A DNA stretch of 64,000 nucleotides. Source: Macrolepiota albuminosa. Lineage: Eukaryota > Basidiomycota > Agaricomycetes > Agaricales > Agaricaceae. A model generated the notes under the pieces. That model searched no databases and was not told the DNA's origin. It saw only the letters and a list, made by a program, of their open reading frames with translations. Below are positions 1 through 10,594 of the stretch, one piece after another; position 1 is the first letter of the stretch; each line of letters opens with the position of its first letter. The stretch lies in contig JAMWFC010000116.1 in assembly GCA_027475525.1 (NCBI GenBank), forward strand, positions 1,363,826 through 1,427,825. Direction: 5' to 3'. The translations under genes and the position numbers were made by a program.

Positions 1-72
1 AATGCGCCACCCCCTCTTCGCCATCGCTGGCCTAGGGATTTCAGAAAATGGACGGATTCATCAACTAGGGAA

Positions 73-384
73 ATGGATGAACTGAGTTCAAACAAGACCA
101 CTTTCTTCCTCTCTCGTGATTATTATTGGTTTGACGCGCTCAATAGCGATGCACTCTCATTATGGAAAACAGGAGACAAAGCGTTCAAATGGGTCCATTG
201 GAATATGCTACATACCTTCTACCAAGAACTGTGGTTCCTTAACAACAATGAACCTATTAGTGTAACGAATGTGACCTTCACAGGGCGGGCAAGGGTAGAA
301 CCCTCGTTAATCAGGACAGTCTTGCAATCGGCTCTGGAGAAATTCGATATGAACTCGGAATTGACAGTCGGAGACAGCACCTAG
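73..384 (+). CDS. Unrecognised 103-aa ORF, possibly the end of a longer coding region
   Basis: An ATG-started ORF of 103 codons with an aromatic-rich, plausibly globular composition (early DYYWFDAL, central WNMLHTFYQELWFLN). No domain is recognised. The frame reads open upstream of the ATG to near the window edge, so this may be the last exon of a gene beginning outside the window. It lies beside transposon sequence and could be a transposon relic. Codon usage was not measured. Confidence 0.3.
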   Translation: MDELSSNKTTFFLSRDYYWFDALNSDALSLWKTGDKAFKWVHWNMLHTFYQELWFLNNNEPISVTNVTFTGRARVEPSLIRTVLQSALEKFDMNSELTVGDST

Positions 385-1645
385 CGACCTTTCAAACGAA
401 GACACGTAGTGCAGGAGGGGCGTATTTTGGGCGTGACCATCGGTGTGACCTTATGCGGTTGTACCGGAACCGCCATCTAGACTACGCTTAACGCATCATT
501 GTAGTAGCGTATTCTTCTTTACTTGATGTCTGCGCCGGTTTTTCCTTCACACCTTCTCACTGTTCTAAGCATTCGTCTCTTTTCTATTCTCTAGCATGGC
601 CGGAGTTGGCAGTTCAAGGTCTAGGAAAGTTCGTGCGGGATCTTCTTTGCCCCCCGCACTCTGGCTCCTTCTTCTTCTTCTGTCCTTTTGCCAACCGGTT
701 TGCTGAACCCGAGGACCCCAGAGTCATCTCATCAGAGTCAGGATAGGTCGAAACAGCCTCCGCTTCTGAAACCCTTCAGCCTAGCATACGAGTAAATCAG
801 TCCGAGCCCGAACATCCTGACAACCCGCCTGCGGGATCTCCCACCCCGCGTGCGGCTGCACACCGAATGCAATTGGCACTAGGCCCGACCAGGACACGTA
901 ATGTGTCCGTTGCGGATAAGTCCCCTGAAGCCGGAGTGCCTTTAAGACTTTCTCCGGCGGCTGCAGATGTGTATATGCAGGATGCCGTTCCGACGATGCA
1001 CATAGTGATTTGCGGACTCGGGGGCCCGCTCCTCCTCGTAGGATTTCTGTGCCCACAGAGTCATCTATGAAAATTGCCCAACTTCGATGCGTCCCCGGTC
1101 GTTGATAACGCCGTGCCACAGGAAGTTACAATGACAGATGTGATTCTGTTACAGCTCCTCTGAGCTCGTGGCTTAGAGCTCGATCGTCATAGTGAGTTAT
1201 TTTGTTGCGACAAACCGAATCCTCTGCTTTGTGAATGCATGTTTGGTAGCTTCAGTTGGTGCAATGCATGTTTTTAGATGTTTTCAGTAGGCGCTTAGCG
1301 CATCGTAGCGGCGCACGTGTGCGCCGGTCCCCGACTCTTACATGTTCCTTTTTCTTTTTTTACTTGTATATTTTATTAATTTTATTTATTGTATGTATGT
1401 ACTCTTCTCTTCGTTCTTTATTTTCTTTATTACTTTATTATTACAGTAATTTATTGAAAGCTGTGCTACGTGCTTGCCGGCTAGCTCAGCGCGAGATAAG
1501 GCGGGTTGTTTACATGGACTGTCATATTTCCTTTTCGAGTCTTACCACATAGGTAGTGAGACTTGTATTGTCTCACTTCTAACTTTCATCTTTTTCGTTA
1601 TTACATTGCTTGTCGTCTCCTCAGCTTGTTATACATCATTTCTAT
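385..1645. other. No gene seen; degenerate transposon-flank sequence
   Basis: No convincing coding frame is present. The short ORFs here overlap one another on both strands. Bases 1330-1460 are very T-rich, like a promoter or UTR of the element that follows. A motif resembling CGCTTARCGCATC occurs near 487 and near 1291, with a shorter relative (TAGCGCATCACC) near 3290. These may be the spaced repeats of a DIRS-like element, but this is tentative. Confidence 0.4.
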
Positions 1646-2341
1646 ATGTCTGGTCGGACAAATCCCATTGGTGCCAACTCCCAATCGTCTTCTGCACCCA
1701 ATCCGAGTTCCTCTGACTCTGACTTTCCGTCACAAGTCCCATCCTCCAATACAGCGAGTGATGCTGCTATCGATCCTCCTCAAGACGCTGCAGTTCTGCC
1801 GAATGCTGGAATACCGGGTCCAATTCCGGAGGATTTCGATTTTGATGAGAAGATGGTTCTGCCTGATGCGATCAGCCGTTTCCAGCTATCGCTGGCGGTT
1901 AGGATCCGCGAGAATGCTCTGACTGAAGAATTTAATAACGCCAGCACTCTTCAGACTGTCAATGTTAAGAATACTCCGGTCCCTCGACCTCGGGATATGG
2001 ATATTGGTCCTGCTCTCAAGCCCGCTTATCTCTTTAACAAAGAAGAAATTCAAGATCTCATTGATAGCAAAGTTCTCTGTGCTCTTTTGGCTTCGTTACC
2101 GCCTACGCTCCTCAGGGAGATTGTTGCTACTCGTGCTCAAAACAATAAACAAGCTGAGATCGAACGCCAGGTCCTCAAAGAGAAGGACAAAGAAGTTGAT
2201 GGCTTGTTTCAAGCCAAGCTGTTGGGAAGTATGGAAATGTCTAATCTGGTCAAGCGATCTCTAGGAGAATCCAGAGGCATTGTTATTCCAACCGTATATC
2301 TGCTTAACATTCTAAATCGTTTTCGGTCAAGCGATCTCTAG
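1646..2341 (+). CDS. Gag-like ORF A of a probable DIRS/Ngaro-type element
   Basis: The first ATG in this open frame is at 1646 (MSGRTNPIGA). The protein starts with a Ser/Pro-rich disordered segment of about 60 residues. A more structured part follows (DEKMVLPDAISRFQL), then a charged helix rich in K and E near the end. Multi-copy proteins of this shape precede tyrosine-recombinase retroelements in mushrooms; that assignment is from memory of the family and is weak. The C-terminus is disturbed by the 77-bp duplication at 2248-2401. If that is collapsed, and the C10 run at 2401-2410 were one base longer, the frame would continue into the next ORF, so the two may be one protein. Confidence 0.35.
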   Translation: MSGRTNPIGANSQSSSAPNPSSSDSDFPSQVPSSNTASDAAIDPPQDAAVLPNAGIPGPIPEDFDFDEKMVLPDAISRFQLSLAVRIRENALTEEFNNASTLQTVNVKNTPVPRPRDMDIGPALKPAYLFNKEEIQDLIDSKVLCALLASLPPTLLREIVATRAQNNKQAEIERQVLKEKDKEVDGLFQAKLLGSMEMSNLVKRSLGESRGIVIPTVYLLNILNRFRSSDL

Positions 2342-2401
2342 GAGAATCCAGAGGCATTGTTATTCCAACCGTATATCTGCTTAACATTCTAAATCGTTTT
2401 C
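2248..2401. repeat. 77-bp tandem duplication 1
   Basis: Two identical 77-bp copies (2248-2324 and 2325-2401). They change the C-terminus of gag-like ORF A. Confidence 0.9.
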
Positions 2402-2462
2402 CCCCCCCCCGTTACACTTTTTCACTAATCAACATATAGATCTCGTTAACAACTCTCCACAG

Positions 2463-3269
2463 ATGGTGCACACCAAGGTTGCACGTTCTTACAGTCCTGA
2501 AGACAAGTCTGCAGATAAGGTTCTTCTTCTGGACATTGCCAAGATGATTCAGATTTGGAGAAACGATGACACGCATCTATGTCTCACTCCTTTGCGATTT
2601 ATTGAGGCTTCGAAGAACCTTGAGGAGGCCCTTAAACTACTCGGGAAGGAGCCTTCTGTTACGGATCCCACAGATGGTCCGACTTCGTCCTCAACAAACC
2701 ATGCGATTGAATATGGTAAACACCTCAGTTTCTTTCAACAAATCGAGAATTTTGAGGATACGTATCCTCTATGGTATAAATTTGAACGAGAGGCTCATCT
2801 AGATATTCTCATGGCCAACGTTGTCTTTAATTGGTCAAAGTATGCTTCCCGAGTCGATGTAATCCTTCAATCTCACCATGCGCTGGTGGAGGATCGCAAA
2901 AGGATGTATGAAGCCAAGGTGCCACGTTCTTCCTATTCTTCTGACGTCACTTCCCACCGATCCTCTTCTAAAACTAATCCTCTTCTTTTTTGGGATGCCA
3001 CACTGGCATGCCTTCTGTGTGGAAAGGCACACCGGTTTACCGAGCATCCCACTAATGCCACTTCGTTCGAGGATGGAAAGCCACTCTTTGCCCGGCTTGC
3101 AGGAAATCAACTTGTCACCACCAAGCACCAGCGCGGAGGGCGACCCCAGAAGCTTTGTCTATCTCGTCTTTGTCGTTTACGGTGCCACCTACGGGCACGC
3201 TATGCTGCGCTATTCGTTTTATTCTCTATAACTTCTCCTAAACTACGACGCTTACCACTTGCTAGGTAG
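2463..3269 (+). CDS. Gag-like ORF B with a Cys-x2-Cys motif, probable DIRS/Ngaro-type element
   Basis: 268 codons. The region of residues 20-150 is helical and aromatic, with a segment like YPLWYKFEREAHLD that recurs in multi-copy mushroom proteins near tyrosine recombinases. Near residue 185 there is CLLCGKAHRFTEH, a zinc-knuckle-like C-x2-C-x4-H. The C-terminal 60 residues (basic, RLCRLRCHLRARYA) look like readthrough of decayed sequence. No recombinase or reverse transcriptase follows, because the element is cut off by Gypsy sequence from about 3,425. Reading in frame with ORF A is discussed there. The element class is inferred. Confidence 0.4.
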   Translation: MVHTKVARSYSPEDKSADKVLLLDIAKMIQIWRNDDTHLCLTPLRFIEASKNLEEALKLLGKEPSVTDPTDGPTSSSTNHAIEYGKHLSFFQQIENFEDTYPLWYKFEREAHLDILMANVVFNWSKYASRVDVILQSHHALVEDRKRMYEAKVPRSSYSSDVTSHRSSSKTNPLLFWDATLACLLCGKAHRFTEHPTNATSFEDGKPLFARLAGNQLVTTKHQRGGRPQKLCLSRLCRLRCHLRARYAALFVLFSITSPKLRRLPLAR

Positions 3270-3424
3270 CACCCGAGGCGCTATCATCTAGCGCATCACC
3301 CTATCACCTCTGCTTGAGCACACCAGGACCCTGCTGGGACTCCTCACAAACCTGTACACCAGGCACTGGAGACGGTGTTGTACTGCGTATACGTCCAGTG
3401 CACCCAACCACAGTTGGCGTCATC

Positions 3425-4112
3425 ACCAGGAGCGTCGCGCTTGCATCGGGGGCCATGGAGGGTTCCGCAGATCAAAGTGGGGTGGGGGGTCATGGCAGAA
3501 GTTGGGCTCTGGAGGGGCCAGGGCTGACGTAGGGGGCGGTACCAGAATGGGTGTGGGCGTGGAACATTGTTTGTTGTTGCCGCACGTGAGCTCGTCGATG
3601 TAGCACAGTGTGTTGTCCATGCTAGGGGTTTTCCATGCGGGGTCTACTGGGGTTCACCGGGGCTGGGGGTCGGGCATTGTCCGTTCGTGGGAGGAGTTCC
3701 AGGGGTCTCTGGGGCTGTCTCCAGGTCTCAAATGTGCTAGGAATGGAGTTAGCCCTACGGCAAGTTGACAAGCCTACTGTGCGGGCAGCGGGCTGATCAA
3801 ATAGCCCTCCCGTCGGGTTGAGGGACTGTAGTATGGCTGAGGCATTTTGTCGCTCTTCCCGTTGTCGTTGCTCTGGAGTGGGAACCATGGGGGCTGCCAG
3901 GGCTGGTTCCAGGGGTTCCCACCGGATGTGAATCGAGCGGCCCGGGTCTGCGGGGTCGTTGAAAGGTCGAGGAGAGGAGGACGTGTGGACTTCGTCGAGC
4001 AGTTGTTGCAATTCTTTGCAGAGGATCGTGTTACGTCTATACTTTACCATAGTCTGCTCCGGGAGTTCTCCTTGCATGAGGCGATCCCCGAATTTGACCA
4101 AGCAATGGGCCA
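3425..4112 (-). pseudogene. Gypsy gag fragment (left sister copy, distal part)
   Basis: This stretch aligns by eye with the gag of the main element at about 13,390-14,140: the same order of blocks, with many substitutions. It includes the CYIDELTCGNN segment and the segment ending near MVKYRRNTILC. The homology stops abruptly near 3,425, where unrelated DNA begins. On its other side it is interrupted by the LTR at 4,113. Together with 4,824-5,425 it reads as one gag into which a solo LTR was inserted. Confidence 0.7.
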
Positions 4113-4823
4113 TGTCAGGTTCCGCTGAGTCAGGGGCTTTCCAGGAAAGCAATCGCCCTTACAATGTAGACTTGACCTACGGATACTCGGGTGTCTGGAA
4201 CTCTGGGGCTAGGACTCCAAGGTTCAAGACGCGGACAGGGGCAGTCCCGGGAGAGGAGACTCAGTCCAGGGGTTTGGGTTGGAGTAGCTGGGGGATTTGG
4301 GTGGGGGTCGAGTCGTGAACCGGGGGTTCTAAGACGAGACCAAGTCAGTAAGTTAAAGTCGCAAAGTGCGTACCAATCTTTAGAGCACGCAAGTATTCAA
4401 GCGTGCCAGTCAAAGCATGCCAGTCAATGCGTACCAGTCAAACAGAGGGCACGCAACAATCCAAGTAATGCAAATGTAAACAGTGTAATATCAAGACTAA
4501 CGAATACAACGGGGAACTACGCTATAAGTACTACGGGACCAGGTCTTGGGGTTCCGGGGGTCATTGAGTAGTGGGCAGGGACTGTATGCCTGGATCGCGT
4601 GTGTGGGGTGCGCAATCAATTGGTGCGGAGGGAGCTGTGATGCGTGATGTGCGTGATCTGATCATTGATTGGGGTTGGTGGCAGCTGATGGCGGTCCTTG
4701 ATGCGCGTGATGGCGGTATCGGTAGTTGTGATAGCGGGGCGTGTCCTGTGGGGTCAGAGGGAGGGTCCCGAATGGTGTTCCGGAGGTGTCCCGGGGTGGG
4801 TCCGGAGGGGAGGGGTCGTGACA
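4113..4823 (-). repeat. LTR-a, probable solo LTR inserted in gag
   Basis: 711 bp bounded by inverted TGTCA...TGACA termini. The flanks are ggcca on the left and gccca on the right, consistent with a 5-bp target duplication with one change. The gag sequence is continuous across it when compared with the uninterrupted copy near 14,150. It matches LTR-b, LTR-c and LTR-d along its whole length. Confidence 0.75.
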
Positions 4824-5425
4824 GCCCAGTCCTCCAGAGTGCCTGTGAAGTCGTCGTGTCCAAATTCCATGAGTAGTGCCCTTGCTCATTGTGTGAAGTC
4901 CTCTGGCAAGATCCTGAGCGAGCGGAGCACTTTGTCCCGTTGCCGTTCATAGTCCTCAAGACGTTGTTGTCCCATTGGGGAGGGGGGAGTCTGAGCGGGT
5001 GGGGTGGCGGTTGGGTAGTGTCGAGAGGGATAGTTGTAGTTGAGAGGTCCCCGGGGTTGGGGGGCAGGGCGCTGGTAACCATAGTAGGGGATGGGTGCAA
5101 AGGGGCCCTCGCTGGGGGGTACCGGGCGAGGTCCACTAGGAACTGGTGGTGTCTCCAGCAGGCCCCCAGGGATGCTCCGGTACAAGGAGACCTCCACGGG
5201 TCGCGCCATGGCTAGGTTGAGTGGAGGGGCCCAGCTGGCTGAGGGCCCCAGATCATAGAGAGATGGGTCAGGGGCCCAGTGGCGGTGGAGGTATTGGGGT
5301 TCGTATGGGAGAGGTGGATAGGCAGGGCAGGGGGTCTGTGCAGGGTAGTGATTGGGGACCGGGCGCCTGTAAGAGTCGGTCTGGTAGCCTGTGGGGTAGT
5401 AGGTATGAGTATACATAGCCATCAA
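4824..5425 (-). pseudogene. Gypsy gag 5' fragment (left sister copy)
   Basis: The minus-strand frame starting at 5425 (MMAMYTHTYYPTGYQTD) matches the gag starts at 14,766 and 16,255. It has a Pro/Tyr-rich N-terminus, then RLEDYERQRDKVLRSLR. The start codon is 31 nt inside LTR-b, the same spacing as in the main element. Coding continues beyond LTR-a at 4,112. Confidence 0.7.
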
Positions 5426-5455
5426 GAACGGTATAAGAAGGGAGTCTTGATATTA

Positions 5456-6264
5456 TGTCAGGTTCCGCTGAGTCGGGGGCTTTCTGGGAAAGCAACGCCC
5501 TTACAATGCGGACTTGATCTACGGATACTCGGGTGTCTGGAACTCCGGGGCTAGGACTCCGGGGTTCAAGACGCAGGCAGGGGTAATCCCAGGAGAGGGG
5601 ACTTGGTCTGGGGGTTTTGGGTTGTGAGTAGCTGGGGGATTGGGTGGGGGTCGAGTTGTGAACCAGAGGTTCTAAGATGAGACCAAGTTAGCAAGTTAAA
5701 GTCGCGAAGTACATACCAAACTTAGAGCATACAGTTATTCAAGCGTGCCAGTCAAAAGCATGCCAGTCAGTGCGTACCAATTAAGCAAAGGGCACGCAAC
5801 AATCAAAGTTATCCAAGTTAATATCAAGACTAGCAAATACAACGGAGAACTACGCTATAAGTACTACGGGACCAGGTCTTGGTGTTCTGGGGTGTCTGGA
5901 ATGGGTTCCGGGAGTCATTGAGTAGCGGGCAGAGACTGTATACTTGGATCGCGTCTTGGTGTTCTGGGGTGTCTGGAATGGGTTCCGGGAGTCATTGAGT
6001 AGCGGGCAGAGACTGTATACTTGGATCGCGCGCGCGATCAATTGGTGTGGAGGGAGTTGTGATGCATGATGCGTGATGGCCGAAAGCGAGTCGTGTGATC
6101 CAATTGTTGATCGGGGCTGGTGGTGGCTGATGGCGGCCCTTGATGCACGTGATGGCGGTGTCAGTAGTCGTATGGCAGGGCGTGTCCTGTGGGGTCAGAG
6201 AGAGGGTCCTGGATGGTGTTCCGGGGGTGTCCCAGAGTGGATCCGGAGGGGAGGGGTTGTGACA
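5456..6264 (-). repeat. LTR-b (3' LTR of the main element and 5' LTR of the left fragment)
   Basis: TGTCA...TGACA termini; about 732 bp after the 77-bp duplication at 5,877 is removed. It lies between the 3' end of the main Gypsy element and the gag start of the left copy. It therefore serves both, as expected after unequal recombination between elements. Confidence 0.75.
5877..6030. repeat. 77-bp tandem duplication 2
   Basis: Two identical copies inside LTR-b; they lengthen the LTR from about 732 to 809 bp. Confidence 0.9.
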
Positions 6265-6299
6265 GGAGCGCCCTGACAAAGGGAAGAGGTGGGCATCGC

Positions 6300-7017
6300 C
6301 CAGTCCCTCTTCGGAGCCCTCTAAGAGGACGCGTTTGCCTGCAGAGACCCCGTCTCCAGCTTCCCCAGCACATCTCTCCAGTGGCCTTTTCCCCCTTATC
6401 CAGGCGGCCGCTAGATGCTGAGGTGAGGGCCCTGCAGGAGCGTTTGGGGCAGGCCGACTGAGAGTGGAAGGAGCGCGAAGAGGGGGCAAGGGAGGAGGCG
6501 GCGTGCTGAAGGGGGCTGGAGGGGGACTACGAGATGGCCCTCCAGGAGCTGGAGGAGGCGAGGGTGGCCCAGCTGGATGCCATGAGGGCCAGGCTGGGGC
6601 AGGAGGTGGGGCTCCTAGGGCAGGGTCCCTTGAGTCCAGGGCTGGTTGAGGCCCTGCGTTGGGACATGGTAATTGGGCACATGGCCTCCCTAAGTGAGTG
6701 CTCTCCCTTTTGCGGTTGGGTTGTCATTGATATCTCCAGGTTGGGCCCGGGAGCATCGCCTGCTCCTGGACAGGGCTGCCACAGCATTCTCGTCCCTGCA
6801 AGAGGGGTTGCAGTCAGAGGTGGGGAATCCCGGGGTGGAGCAGAGTCTGAACCTGTTGGGAAGGCTGGTGACTGCCCACCGCCGGAGGAACGTCCCAGCC
6901 CTGGGGTCATGGTTCGAGCGGGTTCTGGACAAGGGCGAACAGCTTCTGTCTTGGGACCAGTTGGCCGAGGAAGTGTGGCGGGAGCACAGTCCAGAGGGGA
7001 TGGGGGAGGATTTCTGA
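6300..7017 (+). pseudogene. Opposite-strand spliced coiled-coil gene inside the Gypsy element
   Basis: Between the chromodomain and the 3' LTR, the strand opposite to gag-pol carries a coherent coding region. Exon 1 reads through AEVRALQERLGQAD and continues to LEEARVAQLDAMRARLG and ALRWDMVIGHMASLS. It ends at a GTGAGT donor (6,694). A 46-nt intron ends in CTCCAG at 6,739. Exon 2 continues in frame (WAREHRLLLDRAATAFSSLQ, then VTAHRRRNVPALGSWFERVL) to a stop at 7,017. The product is Glu/Arg/Ala/Leu-rich and heptad-like. Two exon-1 stops (after GLGQAD and after EEAAC) fit CGA to TGA changes. No function is known to me. Similar antisense coiled-coil ORFs occur in other mushroom Gypsy elements, from memory only. 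The 5' start is unresolved. Confidence 0.6.
6694..6739 (+). other. 46-nt spliceosomal intron of the opposite-strand gene
   Basis: GTGAGT donor and CTCCAG acceptor. Removing it joins frame 0 to frame 1 and turns two broken ORFs into one uninterrupted coiled-coil reading. This is strong evidence that the plus strand, not gag-pol, is coding here. Confidence 0.65.
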
Positions 7018-7212
7018 GACTGGCCGAGAGGAGGGGATGGTGAGAGCGGTTCGGGGCCTCCGTTTTCTTCTTGACATTGACTGTCCTGTGGTAGCTATGG
7101 CTGTAAATATTGTAACTGTAAAAATGTATATACTTGGTCTAACCGGAGTCAAAAGTAGTGTAAGTAAGGTGGCAAAAAAACTGGAAAAGCACCTTGCCCA
7201 GACTCTGGGGCG

Positions 7213-7690
7213 CTACTGTGGAAGAGTACTAAAAGGGGGTAAGATTTTTAGAGAGGGGGAACAGAAAGTATACATGGGAGTTGAATCTCTACTAAGCCCA
7301 GAGGCGGGGGTTACGCCCACTACTGCCGTCTGTGAGTTCTGCGTCTGGGAGGGTTGTTTCCTGGGTGCCGTTGCTGGAAGTCTCAGAGTTTGTCGAGGAC
7401 GCCTTTGAGGTTTCAGTGCGGTTCCCAGGTGTCGTCCTCTGGGCCATATCCCTTCCATCGTACGAGGAAGTGGGGTCGTCCACGAATGTTCCAGGAGTCG
7501 AGGATATTCAACCTCGTAGTGGTACTCGTCCTTGACCTCAACCGGGAGAGGGGGTTCAGGGCGTCGTTCGGAGAAGGAATCCAGGGGGTGTTGTTCCAGG
7601 AGGTGGACGTGGAAAACTGGGTGCAGACCTTTGAGTCCCAGGGGGAGCTCGATCTTGTAGGCGTGGGATGAGACTTTCTTCAAAATCTTG
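7213..7690 (-). pseudogene. Integrase C-terminus and chromodomain
   Basis: The frame from 7,683 reads [20 protein letters not shown], the conserved integrase C-terminal barrel and linker (normally LP..L.IHPVFHVSLL). It then reads [13 protein letters not shown]. One base later the next frame continues as [20 protein letters not shown], the chromodomain core with its aromatic cage Trp/Tyr positions, so there is one frameshift inside the domain. Chromodomains direct integration to H3K9-methylated chromatin, which fits the nested insertion pattern here. Confidence 0.8.
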
Positions 7691-7778
7691 AACGGGCTGA
7701 GGCGCTTATGATCGAGTTTTGGGGAAGGCCGGCAGGTGCAGAGGTGGCGTCGATCTAACCATACCTTTGTTCTGGGGT

Positions 7779-7932
7779 CCAGTCGGGGGTGTCTTCCTGT
7801 TTCCAGTCAGCGTGTTTCACATAGGCCTAGTTCGCGGTGTCGATCTTTTCCCAGACCAGTCGGGGGTGTCTTCCTGTTTCCAGTCAGCGTGTTTCACATA
7901 GGCCTAGTTCGCGGTGTCGATCTTTTCCCAGA
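7779..7932. repeat. 77-bp tandem duplication 3
   Basis: Interrupts the region between the integrase core and the C-terminal barrel of the Gypsy element. Confidence 0.9.
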
Positions 7933-8091
7933 GAAACTCGTGAAGGGACTGGAGATCCCAGGCGACCTCGTGGGTGGCGTGCGACAGGATGTCCTGGAGC
8001 GAGAGTGTCAGTCATGGATGGTATCCCTTGTTGGCAAAGAAGGGCGATACCCTGGTGGTGGAGTGTGGCGTATTGTTGTAGGTGAATTTGG

Positions 8092-9040
8092 CTAGGGAGA
8101 GCTTGGCACACCAGTCGTCCTGCAAGTAGTTGACGTACAGCCAGAGGTATTGCTCAGAGACTGATTGACCCTTTTGGTTTGACCGTTGGTTTTGGGGTGG
8201 TAGGCGGTAGAGAGGTTAGCTTTTACTTCAAGGACCTTACACAGAGAAGTCCAAAACTTGGACACGAAGAGTGGGCCACAGTTGGAGATGATGTTGTCTA
8301 GGAGTCCGTGTTTGGCAAAGACGTGTTTGAGGAACAACCGGGCGAAGTCCGGGGCGGTGTCCATGGTGTGGCAGGGTAGGAAGATGCCCTGTTTGATTAG
8401 CCTACACACAACAATGAGAATGGCATCGAACTCTTCAGATTCCGGAAGTTCGACAGGAAGATGCCCTGTTTGATTAGCCTACACACAACAATGAGAATGG
8501 CATCGAACTCTTCAGATTCCGGAAGTTCGACATGTGATCCAGAGATATGGAAGACCAGGAGCGTCGTCCGACCGGCAGGGGTTTCAGAAGTCCATAGGGC
8601 TGGTGTCGGGGGACCTTAGCCCAGAGGCAGGGTTCGCATGATCGAATGTAGCGGGTCATGTCCTTCTTCAACCCTGGCCAAAAGTAAGTCCAGGAGATAA
8701 GCTGGAGGGTCTTATGGATCCCAGGGTGTCTCTGAAGCTTATGGTTGTGGTGTTGGCGGAGAATGTCGTAGCAAAGTTGGGCGTGATCCGGGATGTAGAT
8801 GCGGCCATCCTGGAGGAGGAGTTTTTTGTCAGGGGACAAGGAGAAGGCAGGGTCCCGGTTGGTTCCGTTGGGGGGGTTGCGAGGATCATGGTCGGTGAAG
8901 TACTTGTCTCGGGGGGCATGGCGTATCTGGCTCAGGGTTCCTTCATCATTTAAAATCAGTACGGCATTCAGATATTTGGGAGGGATCACCACACGATGAT
9001 TGAATGCATTGCGTTCCACCTTGAACGACTTCTTGGGGTA
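8092..9040 (-). pseudogene. Gypsy integrase, catalytic residues lost
   Basis: The zinc-binding HHCC module is visible in the frame from 9,019 (HNHKLQRHPGIHKT, then YIRSCEPCLWAK). The catalytic core follows: first Asp in SLDHMSNF, then, after a frame break, DNIISNCGPLFVSKFW and NGQTKRVNQSL. In active relatives the last two read SDRG and NGQTERVNQ. So the second catalytic Asp is now Asn, and the Glu of the D,D-35-E triad is now Lys. Both changes are G to A at a CpG. The 77-bp duplication at 8,378 adds an artificial frameshift. Confidence 0.85.
8378..8531. repeat. 77-bp tandem duplication 4
   Basis: Two identical copies within the integrase core. They separate the first catalytic Asp region from the rest of the core by a frameshift. 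Confidence 0.9.
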
Positions 9041-9059
9041 GATGTCCGGTTGTCAGGTG

Positions 9060-10290
9060 AGGGCATCGGGTTTAGCTCCAAGTCATCCCGGGTGGTACTG
9101 GATTGTGAAGTCGTACTCTGAGAGGATCTCGGACCATCAGGCCTGCCGTCGACTGAGCTGCTTGGTCATGGTGAAGTACTGCAGGTTGTTGTGATCCGAG
9201 TAGACCTGAATCTGGTGCTGGGCTCCCTCAAGGTAGGCTCACCATTGTTTGAAGGCTTCAACAATGGCGAGGAGCTCCTTGTCGTAGATGTCGTAGTTGA
9301 GCTTGGCGTTGATCATGGACCAGGTGTAGAAGGCGACTGGCCAGGGCTCTCTGCCGTCGGATCCCATCTGTGAGAGAATCCCAGCAATGACGTAGTCGGA
9401 GGCGTCGCATTCTAGGATGATTGAGAGGGTGGGGTCGTAGTGCCGGAGTACAGGGGTGGCTGTGAAAGCCTCCTTGAGCAGGTTAAAGATGCTCTGGCAC
9501 TTACTGTCTCAGTTTCATGCAACGTCCTTGCGTGTGAGCCAGTTGAGGGGTTTCGTGATACCGGAGTAGTTGTCTATAAACCTCCGGTAGAAATTAGCGA
9601 AACCCAAGAAGGATTGTACTTTCTTGACATTTCGGGGTTGTGGCCAGTTGACGATGGCCTCAACCTTGTGGGGATCCATGCGAACGCTGTTTGGGGATAT
9701 AATAACGCTGAGATACTCAACCTTGTCCATGGAATAAACACTTCTTGGGCTTAGCATGGAGGTTGTGCTCCTGGAGGTGTTCCAGGACCTGCTGGACATG
9801 CTTCTGGTGGTCCTCCCTTGAGTCGGAGTAGATGAGAATATTGTCCAAGTAGACGATCACGAAAACATTGCTCATGTCATGGAAGATGTTGTTTATGAAG
9901 TATTGGAACATGGCGGGGGAGTTAGTCATTCCAAAAGGCATCACAAGGTACTCAAACAAACCATATCATGTGCGGAACGTGGTTTTCCACTCGTGTCCCA
10001 GGGCGATGCGGACGTTGTTGTAACCGGAGCGGAAGTCGATCTTCGTGTAGACCTTGGCACTGCGGAGTCGATCGACCAGGTCGCCAATGAGCGGGAGCAG
10101 GTAGCGGTTCTTCTTGGTGATCTTATTGAGTTCCTGGTAGTCGACGCAGAGTCGGAGCGAGCCGTCCTTCTTTTTGGCGAATAGAACTGGGGCTCCAGCG
10201 GCAGAGGCGGAGGGTCGGATGAATCCCTTACCAAGCATTTCGTCGAGGTAGTCCTTGAGGGCCTGGAGTTCGACCTCCGACATGTTGTAG
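9060..10290 (-). pseudogene. Gypsy reverse transcriptase and RNase H, inactivated
   Basis: RT starts near 10,283 ([45 protein letters not shown]). A TGA follows where relatives have Arg (TFRT-stop-YGLFEYLVMPFG). The catalytic box reads VYLDNILIYS instead of YLDDILIYS, which is Asp to Asn. The connection region (IVNWPQPRNVKKVQSFLGFANFYRRFI) ends at another stop (KDVA-stop, normally Trp). The end of RNase H reads SEILSEYDFTIQYHPG with TGA codons on both sides where Arg is expected. Most changes are CG to TG or CA. Confidence 0.88.
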
Positions 10291-10594
10291 ACCTTACCAA
10301 AAGGGGGGGTGGCTCCTTCCTCGAGGTCAATGGTGTGATCATAGGGGCGGTGAGGAGGGATCTCCTTGGCGTCTCCTTCGGAGAATATGTCAGCGAACTC
10401 GTGATACTCCGGGGGAACTACTTCTCGGAGGATCTGCTCCTCGGTTTTCTTTTCTGGGGGAATAGCATCCCCTCATAGAGGTTCTTCCGGGAGAGAAGGC
10501 GAGGTGTGCAGCTAAAACGTGGGAGTTCCATCCCTCATGAGGTGGGTGAAGGGGGCAGCCTCAATGATCCTAATGTCGAGTGCGCTCGGGTCGA

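Noticed and set aside
781..1119. Overlapping ORFs on both strands near 1 kb as genes
   Set aside because: Three frames are open across the same GC-rich stretch, none with a recognisable domain or splice context.
6527..6910. Minus-strand ORF of 127 aa opposite the antisense gene
   Set aside because: It is the complement of the coherent spliced coiled-coil reading and has no motif; pol has already ended upstream.
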